The notes beneath the pieces are model-generated. The model did no database searches. It was given only the letters and a program-made list of their open reading frames with translations, and was not told the origin of the DNA. Below are positions 8,555 to 17,155 of a DNA stretch of 64,000 bases, in pieces (positions within the stretch are counted from its first letter, which is position 1; each line of letters starts with the position of its first letter). A program made the position numbers and the translations under genes. The DNA lies in assembly GCF_000172555.1 (NCBI RefSeq), contig NZ_ABOX02000041.1, positions 1-64,000 on the forward strand, given 5' to 3'. Source of the DNA: Pedosphaera parvula Ellin514 (GTDB lineage: Bacteria > Verrucomicrobiota > Verrucomicrobiia > Limisphaerales > Pedosphaeraceae).

Positions 8555-9991
8555 TTAGGAAGCCAGTAATTTCTGGCAGGCGCTACGCAACTTCTTCAAC
8601 TGAGGTTTGGATTTGGCTTCAATGTAACAGCGAATAAGCGGTTCAGTTCCACTAGCGCGGAAGGCGACCCACTCGCCCTTGGGCAGCAGAAACTTAAATC
8701 CATCGGTAGTAATGAACTTTTCCACCTTGAATGGTCCAATCGTTTCCAGACCGGAACCTAATTTCTTTAGCAAAGCTTCCTTCTTTTCCGCAGGGATGGC
8801 GACATTGATACGATCCGTGTGAAATTCACCGGTGGTCTTTTCAATCTGCTTCAGAATGGCTCCAAGTGATTTTTTCTCGGTCGCAACCAGTTCCGCCATG
8901 AGCAGGCAGGCGAGGATGCCGTCCTTCTCCGGAACATGACCCTTCACACTCAAACCTCCAGATTCTTCACCGCCTACAATAACGGGTTCACTCTCCATGA
9001 GCGCGCCAATATATTTAAAGCCAACCGGTGTCTCGTGCAGTTTGACGCCCAGCATTGTAGCGACTGCATCCACCTGATGACTGGTAGGCACCGTGCGGAC
9101 CACTGCTCCTGTCCAGTGCCGGTTCTTTTTTAAGTGGTAAAGAGCAAGTGCCAGAATCTGATTGGGTGTCAGCCACGTGCCATCCTTGTCCACGATGCCA
9201 AAGCGATCTGCATCTCCATCCAACCCCAGGCCAAGTTGTGCTTTTCCGCTACGAACCAGCAGACTCACTTCATGCATTCCTTCCGCATTCGGTTCAGGAT
9301 GGTGTCCGCCGAAGAGAGGGTTCAATTCGTTGTGGAAAACAGTAATTTTGGCGCCAGTCTCAGCGAGCAGTGTATCCAGATATCCGCGACCGGTTCCATA
9401 CATCAACTCGACGGCAATCTTTAGCTTTGCCTTTTTGATGGTGGCGAAATCGACAAGCTTCCGCAGTTGTTTGAAATAATCCGGTTGCGGATCAATTGTT
9501 TTACACTCGTAGGTCCCAACCACTGCACCTTTAAAATTCCACTTTTGCCCGGTCAGTTGCTCGATATGTGCTTCCACCTGTCTGGTGACTTCAGGTGTCG
9601 CTGGCGCGCCATTGTAAGTGGAAAACTTAAGACCTTGATACTCTGCCGGATTGTGGCTGGCAGTCATATTGATTCCACCGATTGCCTTCCGCGCACGAAT
9701 GGTATGAGCAATGACTGGGGTAGGGGTGTCTCGATTGCACAGGAGAGGAATCAATCCATTGCTGGCCAAAACCTCGGCTGCCGCTAATGAAAATTCCCTT
9801 CCCAAAAAACGGGTGTCGTAACCAATAATAATTACCGGTTTCCGGCCGTGAATAGGCGACTGTGGGTTGGCAAGTTCCGCTTTAAGGTATTGGGCTATGC
9901 CTTGAGTAGCGAGGCGTACATTGTCAAAAGTGAAGTCGCGCGCAATCAGACCGCGCCATCCGGAGGTGCCAAATTTGATAGCTGAAGGCAT
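8555..9991 (-). CDS. phosphoglucomutase/phosphomannomutase family protein
   Basis: A cytoplasmic alpha-D-phosphohexomutase interconverting hexose 1- and 6-phosphates. At 478 aa it has normal family length. All four active-site signatures are present: the catalytic phosphoserine loop TASHNP (110-115, Ser112), the metal loop DGDADRFG (258-265), the sugar loop GGEESGG (340-346) and the phosphate loop RASGTEPLIR (445-454). GTSGWRG at the N-terminus (residues 8-14) is also typical. Glucose versus mannose specificity cannot be settled by eye. It is alone on its strand, with nuoA ending 85 bp upstream, so coexpression is possible. Confidence 0.93.
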   Translation of the reverse strand: MPSAIKFGTSGWRGLIARDFTFDNVRLATQGIAQYLKAELANPQSPIHGRKPVIIIGYDTRFLGREFSLAAAEVLASNGLIPLLCNRDTPTPVIAHTIRARKAIGGINMTASHNPAEYQGLKFSTYNGAPATPEVTRQVEAHIEQLTGQKWNFKGAVVGTYECKTIDPQPDYFKQLRKLVDFATIKKAKLKIAVELMYGTGRGYLDTLLAETGAKITVFHNELNPLFGGHHPEPNAEGMHEVSLLVRSGKAQLGLGLDGDADRFGIVDKDGTWLTPNQILALALYHLKKNRHWTGAVVRTVPTSHQVDAVATMLGVKLHETPVGFKYIGALMESEPVIVGGEESGGLSVKGHVPEKDGILACLLMAELVATEKKSLGAILKQIEKTTGEFHTDRINVAIPAEKKEALLKKLGSGLETIGPFKVEKFITTDGFKFLLPKGEWVAFRASGTEPLIRCYIEAKSKPQLKKLRSACQKLLAS

Positions 9992-10076
9992 AAAAGATGT
10001 GTGAGATTAACCGTTCCGAGGTCAGTTAGATTCGAACTTCTACGCCAATCCGAACCGGGCGAACCGGGTTTCCAGA

Positions 10077-10466
10077 TTAACTGGTCTTCCAGTCGAAAGC
10101 CCGCTTTTTCAATGCGTAGATGTAACCTACAAAAAGAATACCGAGGAAAGTCAGCATCGAGCCAAAAATCAGATTGGCATTTTTTGCCAGCATTTCTTTA
10201 TAAACCACCGCCCAAGGATAAAGGAAAACTACTTCGATATCGAATAGGATGAATAACATGGCCACAAGGTAAAACTTAACTGAAAGACGGGTGTTACCTT
10301 CGCCAATCGGAAGCATGCCGCATTCGTAAGCAGTATCCTTGATGCGACTGCGCCGCCCAAGCTTTCCGAACAAGACCGAACTGACGAGGATTGTCCCGGA
10401 TAGCCCGACTGCCACTACAAGCAGGATCAAGACTGGAATGTACTGTTCTAACTGCGTTTCGCCCAT
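10077..10466 (-). CDS. nuoA: NADH-quinone oxidoreductase subunit A
   Basis: A small membrane subunit of respiratory complex I. Its 129 residues carry three hydrophobic helices, at roughly residues 10-29, 65-87 and 95-116. The family signature loop with DTAYECGMLPIG lies between helices 1 and 2. The usual nuoB-nuoN partners are not next to it, so this copy sits outside a nuo operon. Upstream is a divergent uracil-DNA glycosylase gene 123 bp away. It starts at ATG 10466. Confidence 0.92.
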   Translation of the reverse strand: MGETQLEQYIPVLILLVVAVGLSGTILVSSVLFGKLGRRSRIKDTAYECGMLPIGEGNTRLSVKFYLVAMLFILFDIEVVFLYPWAVVYKEMLAKNANLIFGSMLTFLGILFVGYIYALKKRAFDWKTS

Positions 10467-10589
10467 GGGTTGAATCTAAAAACGCCTGACCGGTTTGGCA
10501 AGTGGAAATGCAATTAACGGTGTTAATCCCCATATGGAAACGTTTGCGGCGAAGCGAAAAGCGAGGGAAACTTGTAAAAGAGGTTTATT

Positions 10590-11252
10590 GTGAAAGCTAA
10601 AGTCCTCACAGGCACCAATCGTAAAAGAGGTCTGGAAAAAGCAGCTATGGAGAGCAGATCGGTGATTCAATCAGCTCCCGGCCCTGCAAAGTCAAAGGTC
10701 GTCAAGGAGTTGGAATCCCTGGATTCGAAAATTCGTGTCTGCACGGCCTGTCCCTTGTACAAATCCAGGACTTTGGCCGTGCCGGGAGAGGGCAAATTCA
10801 ATTCAAAAGTAATGATAATTGGTGAAGCTCCAGGTCGTAATGAAGATTTGACTGGACGGCCGTTTGTGGGTAGTTCCGGTAAATTTCTTGATCATGTATT
10901 GGAGGGAAGCGAATTTGATCGTTCCGATTTTTTCATCACGAACATTTGCAAGTGTCGTCCACCATCGAATCGCACGCCCAAAACCGGGGAGATTGAGACG
11001 TGCACGTCTCTCTATCTTTACCGTCAGATCGAATTGATTAATCCCAGGATCATTGTGCTGTTGGGTGGTGTGGCGGTGAAAAAAATGTTGGGAAAGAAGA
11101 CAGTTGAAGAGGCTCGATGTGGCATCGTTGAACATGAGGGACGTAAATTTTTGGTTACTTATCACCCGGCGGTACGCTTTTACCGGGAGGAACTTGCAGA
11201 GAAGATCAAGGAAGATTTTGCGCTGCTGAAAAGCGAGATGAAGAAGCTGTAA
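10590..11252 (+). CDS. uracil-DNA glycosylase, family 4 (Fe-S type)
   Basis: It excises uracil from DNA to start base-excision repair. Motif GEAPGRNEDLTGRPFVGSSG (residues 78-97) is the family-4 active-site loop, and HPA (192-194) is the second motif. Four cysteines positioned as in 4Fe-4S family-4 enzymes are visible: C51 and C54 in CTACPL, C122 in KCRPPSNR, and C138. GTG at 10590 is favoured because AGAGG lies 6 bases upstream. ATG 10650 is an alternative that would remove 20 residues. It ends 1 bp from the convergent DUF2905 gene. Confidence 0.93.
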   Translation: MKAKVLTGTNRKRGLEKAAMESRSVIQSAPGPAKSKVVKELESLDSKIRVCTACPLYKSRTLAVPGEGKFNSKVMIIGEAPGRNEDLTGRPFVGSSGKFLDHVLEGSEFDRSDFFITNICKCRPPSNRTPKTGEIETCTSLYLYRQIELINPRIIVLLGGVAVKKMLGKKTVEEARCGIVEHEGRKFLVTYHPAVRFYREELAEKIKEDFALLKSEMKKL

Positions 11253-11253
11253 T

Positions 11254-11466
11254 TCATCTTCTAAACAGCCACATCAGTAACGTCAGGACCAGGCTTAAAA
11301 TCACACAGCTAACTATCGGAAAGTAAATGCTAAAGTTTCCCCGCGTATAATGGATATCCCCTGGCAGGCGTCCCAGCCAGCTTCTGCCAATACCCGTCCA
11401 AAGCAAGACACCCACCGTGGCAAGCAGCAAACCAATGACCACGAGAAGTTTTCCTAAGTCATTCAT
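11254..11466 (-). CDS. DUF2905 family small membrane protein
   Basis: A protein of 70 aa with two hydrophobic helices (about 6-23 and 47-66). The conserved DUF2905 centre WLGRLPGDIHYTRGNFSIYF lies between them. The function is unknown. It follows the MsbA-like exporter by 16 bp on the same strand, so it is probably the second gene of that operon. It ends almost head-on with the uracil-DNA glycosylase. Confidence 0.88.
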   Translation of the reverse strand: MNDLGKLLVVIGLLLATVGVLLWTGIGRSWLGRLPGDIHYTRGNFSIYFPIVSCVILSLVLTLLMWLFRR

Positions 11467-11482
11467 GATACCAATTTTTTTC

Positions 11483-13318
11483 CTATTCCACCGCTGTCAA
11501 TTTTTCAAAACTGTCTTCGATGAAAGTTGTGTTTTGTATCCGCGCAAGCCTGGCATACAAGCCACCGGTCGCCAGGAGCCCATCATGCGTGCCGCGTTCG
11601 ATAATTTCACCATGTTGCATGACCAGAATTTGATTGGCTTTGCGAATAGTGCTGAGGCGATGAGCAATCACGAAGCTGGTTCGATTTCTCATTAGCCGCT
11701 CCAAAGCTTCCTGAATCAGCTTTTCCGTTCCCGTATCGACGCTGGCAGTTGCCTCGTCGAGGATCAGAATTGGCGCATTCTTCAGCAGGGCACGGGCGAT
11801 GCTGACACGCTGTTTCTCACCTACACTCAACTTAACTCCGCGCTCTCCGACGCGCGAGTCATATCCCTCCGGCAGCCTGCAGATGAAATCGTGACAATTG
11901 GCTGCTTTGGCTGCGCCGATCATTTCCTCCTCCGTGGCATTCAGTTTGCCGTATAAAATGTTTTCGCGAATAGTGCCGTTAAAGAGAAAAGCCTCCTGAC
12001 TCACGACGCTGATATGTTTACGCAATGATTCCAGCTCGGTGCCACCGATGTTCTGACCATCGATGGTGATATTACCTGAGGTAATCTCGTAGAAGGCCGG
12101 TAATAGATTCACCAAAGTTGATTTACCCGCGCCGGTCGGTCCTACCAGGGCGATCATCTCTCCCGCCCGAGCGTGCAGAGAGACGTTATGAAGTACTGGT
12201 TTCGCATTTGAATAGCCAAAACTCACATTGGTATATACCACCTCACCACGGACGGGAATGTGGAGTTCCTTTCGAGATTGGCTATCGGCTCGTTCCACCG
12301 ATGCATCCAAAATATCAAACACACGTTCACCGCCCGCCCGCGCGGCTTGCAACATCTGGTTTAAAGCATGCAATTGGCGTATGGGTTCGTAGAAGAACGA
12401 GAGGTATAATAAAAATTCGACCAGCTGGCCTGGCAAGAGTTTGCCGTCTAAAACCTGCCGTCCTCCGAGCCAGAGAACAAGGCTTACGCCAAGAGATGCT
12501 GCGAAGGTCATGGCCGGTGAGTACCAGGCCCACACGCGCATTACAGCAAGACTTCCCTTGCGCAAATCGTCGGCACGGTTGGCGAAGCGTGAGTCCTCAT
12601 GATTTTCGTGGCCAAAGGCTTTTATCTGTCGCACACCCTGCAAATTGTCCATCAGGAGAGCGTTCATGGCGCTCGCCGATTCGCGTTGGAGACGGTAACG
12701 GCGATGCGCCGTGAGCGTGTACCAGAGTGCGCCACCTGCCAACAGGGGAATGGGAATCAAGGCCACTGCCGCCAATAGCGGATTCGTCCAGAATAGGATA
12801 ACCAGTACTACGATGATGCTAAGAATTGCGACTGTGCCTTGCTCTGTCCCGTCAATCAGCACCCGTTCGACTGAATTCACATCTTCCAACACCCGTGTCA
12901 TGAGATCGCCCGAGGAACGTTGGTCGAAATATCCAACTGGCAGGCGCTGCAGACGTGCGTAGACTGCCCGTCGCATGTCGAAGATCACATTTTGTTCAAA
13001 GATGTTGTTGATTCGAATACGCAGGCTATTAAAAAGATCGCGGAACAGAAAGGCTCCAATTAATCCAATACCGTACCTTGTAAGATGCGCCGCGTTTTTA
13101 CTGAGGATCACATCGTCGATAATCAAGTGCGCGAGTTTGGGAAACGCCAGGCTAAATCCGGTAGAGAGCAAGGCAAAAGCCATGGTGGCAAAAGCCATGA
13201 GCTTATACGGCTTCAGGTATACGGATACGCGTCGAACAACCTCCCAGGTGGAGCGGGACTTCGCGCTGAAGGTTGGGTCCTTCCTGGAGTATGGAGCAGA
13301 TCGATGTGACATTTTCAA
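11483..13318 (-). CDS. ABC exporter, fused membrane and ATPase domains (MsbA-like)
   Basis: A half-transporter of 611 aa that would act as a homodimer and flip a lipid or other amphiphile. The N-terminal half holds six transmembrane helices of the ABC-exporter fold (first at about residues 38-60). The C-terminal half is the nucleotide-binding domain with Walker A GPTGAGKST, signature LSVGEKQRVSIARALL, Walker B ILILDEATASVD and H-loop VIAHRL. The signature reads LSVGE, a common exporter variant. The substrate is not evident, and lipid A core is only one option. A DUF2905 gene follows 16 bp downstream, and a divergent HD-domain gene starts 154 bp away. Confidence 0.93.
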   Translation of the reverse strand: MKMSHRSAPYSRKDPTFSAKSRSTWEVVRRVSVYLKPYKLMAFATMAFALLSTGFSLAFPKLAHLIIDDVILSKNAAHLTRYGIGLIGAFLFRDLFNSLRIRINNIFEQNVIFDMRRAVYARLQRLPVGYFDQRSSGDLMTRVLEDVNSVERVLIDGTEQGTVAILSIIVVLVILFWTNPLLAAVALIPIPLLAGGALWYTLTAHRRYRLQRESASAMNALLMDNLQGVRQIKAFGHENHEDSRFANRADDLRKGSLAVMRVWAWYSPAMTFAASLGVSLVLWLGGRQVLDGKLLPGQLVEFLLYLSFFYEPIRQLHALNQMLQAARAGGERVFDILDASVERADSQSRKELHIPVRGEVVYTNVSFGYSNAKPVLHNVSLHARAGEMIALVGPTGAGKSTLVNLLPAFYEITSGNITIDGQNIGGTELESLRKHISVVSQEAFLFNGTIRENILYGKLNATEEEMIGAAKAANCHDFICRLPEGYDSRVGERGVKLSVGEKQRVSIARALLKNAPILILDEATASVDTGTEKLIQEALERLMRNRTSFVIAHRLSTIRKANQILVMQHGEIIERGTHDGLLATGGLYARLARIQNTTFIEDSFEKLTAVE

Positions 13319-13472
13319 AGCCTATAATTAACATCAAAACTTGAAATTGGAAAGAATACACCAGATTTGTGATTCCATTTTTCCCGGACTAACGGGCGAG
13401 CAGTTCCAGAGTGGTTGCAACCGCAGAAAAGGCGTGCATGTTGATAGAATTTGAAGTATTTTCCTTTTAATA

Positions 13473-14342
13473 ATGTATCCTCCCGTCGTGACCAAAGATG
13501 CGACAGCGGTAGAGGCTGAAGTTCAATCCGCCTATCTAACAATGTTTCCCCAAGGGGACGCGTTGTTTGTTCCTCAAGTATTTAATTGGGCGAGCGATTG
13601 TTTCGCCGGTCGAATTGCGGGATACCAGCCGATTGATGCCTGTTACCACGATTTTGAGCATACTTTGCAGGGAACCCTTTGCTTTGCAAGGTTGTTAAAC
13701 GGTCATTTTAAGGCGGGCATCCATCCAGCCATCACGGAAAGAATGCTGCAATTGGGGCTTATCGGCATTCTCTTTCACGATACTGGATATCTAAAAAAGC
13801 AGGGGGATAACGACGGCACAGGAGCAAAATATACGGCCACGCATGTGGACCGGAGTATGGCTTTGGTCGAACTTTTTTTGGAGCAAAAGAAAGGCTTTGC
13901 GCCGGAAGAGATCAAAGCGGTCAAGCACATGATTAGTTGCACAGGTATCAATGCTGTCATCGGCCAGATTCCCTTTCAGAGCGAAGCAGAAAAACTCATT
14001 GGTCTGGCATTAGGAACCGCCGATTTGCTGGGGCAAATGGCCGCCGAAGACTATGTGGATAAATTGCCTGTTCTGTACACTGAGTTTGCCGAAGCGACCG
14101 TGTTCAGTGCCGGACGCTCCGTGATGGTGGGAACGTTCTGCAGTGCCGAAGATTTGATGCAAAAGACTCCAGTTTTTTGGGGGAAATATGTGCAGCCGAG
14201 GTTAAACACTGATTTTGAAGCCGTATTTCGTTTTCTCAACCATCCTTATCCCGCCGGGACGAATTATTATCTGGAGAAAATTGAAGCCAACATGGTGCGT
14301 CTGAAAACACGTCTGAAAGAATATAGGGAATCTGTTCATTAA
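13473..14342 (+). CDS. HD-domain metal-dependent phosphohydrolase family protein
   Basis: A soluble protein of 289 aa. The HD-type metal ligands can be traced as H in YHDFEHT (about 57-63), the HD pair in FHDTGYL (about 100) and H in KHMISCTG (about 150), the order expected for HD superfamily hydrolases. The substrate is unknown; the fold includes nucleotide and cyclic-dinucleotide hydrolases. No signal peptide or membrane segment is present. It starts at ATG 13473. The helicase gene follows 67 bp later on the same strand. Confidence 0.8.
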   Translation: MYPPVVTKDATAVEAEVQSAYLTMFPQGDALFVPQVFNWASDCFAGRIAGYQPIDACYHDFEHTLQGTLCFARLLNGHFKAGIHPAITERMLQLGLIGILFHDTGYLKKQGDNDGTGAKYTATHVDRSMALVELFLEQKKGFAPEEIKAVKHMISCTGINAVIGQIPFQSEAEKLIGLALGTADLLGQMAAEDYVDKLPVLYTEFAEATVFSAGRSVMVGTFCSAEDLMQKTPVFWGKYVQPRLNTDFEAVFRFLNHPYPAGTNYYLEKIEANMVRLKTRLKEYRESVH

Positions 14343-14409
14343 TTCCTGCTTCCGGGTGATTTAATCCTTTTTCGCTTTTTACTTTTTCCACATGCCTTAA
14401 CTTGTTCTT

Positions 14410-16488
14410 ATGTCGCGCGAATATGTGCTGCACCCATTTAATGCGCCTGTTGAACTGCATGTTGACTATGCACGGGAGTTGAACGAACAGCAACATGCCG
14501 CCGTGACGGCTCCGCCGGGGCCATCCCTTGTCATTGCCGGAGCGGGTTCGGGAAAGACGAGGACTCTAACGTTTAGAGTTGGTTTTTTACTGGAGCAGGG
14601 GATTCCGGCAGATCGAATCCTTCTCCTGACCTTCACGAACAAGGCGGCGCGCGAAATGATGCGCCGTGTATCGGATCTCCTGGGCCAGGATTTACCTTCG
14701 TTGTGGGGAGGGACTTTCCACTCCATTGGGAATCGCATTCTTCGCCAGCACGCTCCTTTACTTGGGTACCAGCGCGATTTTAGCATCATGGATCGCGAAG
14801 ATGCGAAGGATTTGGTTGATGCTTGTGTTGCCGAGGCAGAAATCGACGTCAAGGCCACCCGTTTTCCGAAGGCCGATGTATTGGCCGACATTTTCTCATT
14901 AGGACTCAATACGCAGCGCTCCATTCCTGAGGTTCTCGCACAAGAATACGATTATTTCGAAAATCTGGCACCGCAGATTGCCGATATAAAGGAACGTTAT
15001 ATTTTACGGAAGAAATCCACAAACGCGATGGATTTTGATGACTTGCTTGAGCTGTGGCTGAAGCTTTTGAAGGAACATCCGGAAGTTCGTGAACATTACC
15101 AGCGCCGCTTTCAATTTATCCTGGTGGATGAGTATCAGGACACAAATGCGCTGCAAAGCGAGCTTATTGATCTCCTCGCGGCGCGTCACCATAACGTGAT
15201 GGTGGTTGGGGATGACGCCCAGAGTATCTATGCCTGGCGAGGGGCAAATTTTCAGAATATTATCAAGTTTCCCGAGCGCTATTCCGAGGCCAGGGTTTAT
15301 AAGATCGAAACCAATTATCGCAGCACGCCGGAAATTCTTAACCTGGCCAACGCGGCCATTTCCGCGAATGTGAAGCAATTTGAAAAGCAGCTCACGCCGG
15401 CCCGCAAGTCCGGATTAAAGCCCGTTCTGGTTCCGTGCATGACCGCTTCAGAACAAGCCTCTTTTGTAGCGCAACGCATGTTGGAACTGCGCGAGGAAGG
15501 CGTGAATATGAATCAAATGGCGGTATTATACCGTTCGCATTTTCACGCACTTGAACTCCAACTGGAACTTACGCGTCGCAATATTCCTTTTAGCATCACC
15601 AGCGGCATCCGGTTTTTTGAGCAGGCCCACATCAAGGACGTAGCGGCGTATATTAAGCTGGTGAATAATCCGCGTGACGAATTGGCATTCAAGAGACTCG
15701 TGCAACTTTTGCCCGGAGTGGGAGGAAAAGGAGCTGATAAACTCTGGGCCAGGTTCCAGTCCGCATTCAAAGTAATTCCGGAAAATCTGCAGGCGGATGC
15801 CAGGGACACTTTGCTTCCCAGCGAGACAAGTACGAAAGCTGATCGGAATCCCGTTGCGACTGCGCTACAAGCCAGCGCTTCTGCGGTGCCCAAGAAGACA
15901 GCGGTGGCCTGGGCACAATTTGTAGCCACAATCTCACAATTGGAGACTGAACCAGTGCGTGGGAAAACTGATAAGATGATCCGTCTGATAGTGGAAGCGG
16001 GTTACGACGAGCATTTGCAGGAAAATTATGCCAATTACCGGAACCGTCTCGATGATATCGAGCAGTTGGCGCTCTTTGCACAGCAATTTTCCACCACTGA
16101 AGAGTTTCTGGCCCAACTGGCATTGCTTTCAAACCTCGAAGCGGAAACTGACGAACCTGCAAACAATGACAATGAACAGGTGAAACTCTCCACCATCCAC
16201 CAAGCCAAGGGATTGGAATTTGACGTGGTTTTTATTATCATGCTTTGTGATGGATTATTTCCATCTGCCCGTTCATTGGACACGGCTGAAGGCGAGGAAG
16301 AAGAACGTCGCCTTTTGTACGTGGCAATCACGCGCGCCCGTAATGAACTCTACCTTAGTTATCCACTGATCCGGATGATGCCCGGCGGCAGTGGCGATGC
16401 CATGCAGCAGCCATCGCGCTTTCTGAGTGAGCTTCCAAAGGAATCCCTGGATGAGTGGAACCTCAAAACCATAAATCCTTACGGTTAA
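14410..16488 (+). CDS. UvrD/PcrA-type superfamily 1 DNA helicase
   Basis: An ATP-dependent 3'-5' DNA helicase for repair and replication. All SF1A motifs are visible: Q-motif LNEQQHAAV, Walker A GAGSGKTRT (about 43-51), Ia LTFTNKAAREM, Ic TFHS, II DEYQDTN (about 240), III GDDAQSIYAWRGA (about 266-278), IV NYRST, V TIHQAKGLEFD (about 595-605) and VI RRLLYVAITRAR (about 633-644). At 692 aa it is slightly shorter than E. coli UvrD. The receiver-domain gene follows within 21 bp. Confidence 0.93.
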   Translation: MSREYVLHPFNAPVELHVDYARELNEQQHAAVTAPPGPSLVIAGAGSGKTRTLTFRVGFLLEQGIPADRILLLTFTNKAAREMMRRVSDLLGQDLPSLWGGTFHSIGNRILRQHAPLLGYQRDFSIMDREDAKDLVDACVAEAEIDVKATRFPKADVLADIFSLGLNTQRSIPEVLAQEYDYFENLAPQIADIKERYILRKKSTNAMDFDDLLELWLKLLKEHPEVREHYQRRFQFILVDEYQDTNALQSELIDLLAARHHNVMVVGDDAQSIYAWRGANFQNIIKFPERYSEARVYKIETNYRSTPEILNLANAAISANVKQFEKQLTPARKSGLKPVLVPCMTASEQASFVAQRMLELREEGVNMNQMAVLYRSHFHALELQLELTRRNIPFSITSGIRFFEQAHIKDVAAYIKLVNNPRDELAFKRLVQLLPGVGGKGADKLWARFQSAFKVIPENLQADARDTLLPSETSTKADRNPVATALQASASAVPKKTAVAWAQFVATISQLETEPVRGKTDKMIRLIVEAGYDEHLQENYANYRNRLDDIEQLALFAQQFSTTEEFLAQLALLSNLEAETDEPANNDNEQVKLSTIHQAKGLEFDVVFIIMLCDGLFPSARSLDTAEGEEEERRLLYVAITRARNELYLSYPLIRMMPGGSGDAMQQPSRFLSELPKESLDEWNLKTINPYG

Positions 16489-16508
16489 ACACAATTAAAA
16501 GCCCTGCC

Positions 16509-16973
16509 GTGTCTTTAAAAGTCATTAAAAAGTATTCTGTCCTGATTGCAGATGACTCTGAAGAAGACAGCTTTTTCATGGAGCGTGCGCTTCGTGAATC
16601 GACGCGCTTTCAGGTGGTCGGTTCGGTGCGCGACGGTGAGGAGGCTGTTGCCTACCTGGGGGGGACGGGAACTTATTCCGATCGTCAACTTTGGCCCTTC
16701 CCAGACTTGGTTTTAATTGACCTGAAAATGCCCCGACTGGATGGCTTCCAGGTTTTGGAGTGGCTCCAAAAACAAAATTTTTCCTCATTGAAGGCGGTTG
16801 TGCTTTCGGGTGCATCCATAGCGGGCGATATCCAGAGGGTGCGAAGCCTGGGTGCGGATGCGTTTTATGCCAAAACTTTGCAACATGCCAGGTTGATTGA
16901 GTTGGTCAAAAATCTTGAGGCATTCCTGCTTGATCCGACTTCGGTGGGGGCCATTCCGCCCTCATCAAAGTAA
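16509..16973 (+). CDS. stand-alone response-regulator receiver (Rcp1-like)
   Basis: A single receiver domain of about 154 aa with no output domain. It starts VSLKVIKKYSVLIADDSEED, with acidic pocket DDSEED, phospho-acceptor Asp in LVLIDLKMPRLDGF, Ser in the VVLSGAS Thr/Ser position, and Lys in FYAKTL. The insert before beta-3 (TYSDRQLWPFPDL) is typical of Rcp1/phytochrome-type regulators. GTG at 16509, 20 bp after the helicase stop, is the likely start. An in-frame ATG at 16455 would overlap the helicase end. It converges on the STAS/PP2C pair. Confidence 0.88.
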   Translation: MSLKVIKKYSVLIADDSEEDSFFMERALRESTRFQVVGSVRDGEEAVAYLGGTGTYSDRQLWPFPDLVLIDLKMPRLDGFQVLEWLQKQNFSSLKAVVLSGASIAGDIQRVRSLGADAFYAKTLQHARLIELVKNLEAFLLDPTSVGAIPPSSK

Positions 16974-17011
16974 ACGTCAGGCAGGCGGGCAAGGAATGGG
17001 GATCACAGTGC

Positions 17012-17152
17012 CTACAACCAGGCTCGTTTCATATCCCTTTGGAATAGTTTCACAACCAGCCATGAGCAGAATGCGGGGATTGCCACAAAGTAGTTACCAG
17101 GAAGTTGGGAGTGCCAAATGATCGCGGAAATCAGAAAGGTTATCGGTGCCAA
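17012..17152 (-). CDS. possible 46-residue membrane micro-protein directly after the PP2C stop
   Basis: Immediately after the phosphatase stop (TAG 17158-17156) the same frame stays open from TTG at 17152 to TAG at 17014-17012. It encodes a hydrophobic 46-residue peptide (starting with APITFLISAIIWHS if TTG initiates) with two short membrane-like segments and a basic end (QRDMKRAWL). No good Shine-Dalgarno is visible. It could be a translated small protein, a readthrough tail of the phosphatase, or a remnant of a membrane protein. Confidence 0.35.
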   Translation of the reverse strand: MAPITFLISAIIWHSQLPGNYFVAIPAFCSWLVVKLFQRDMKRAWL

Positions 17153-17155
17153 GAC

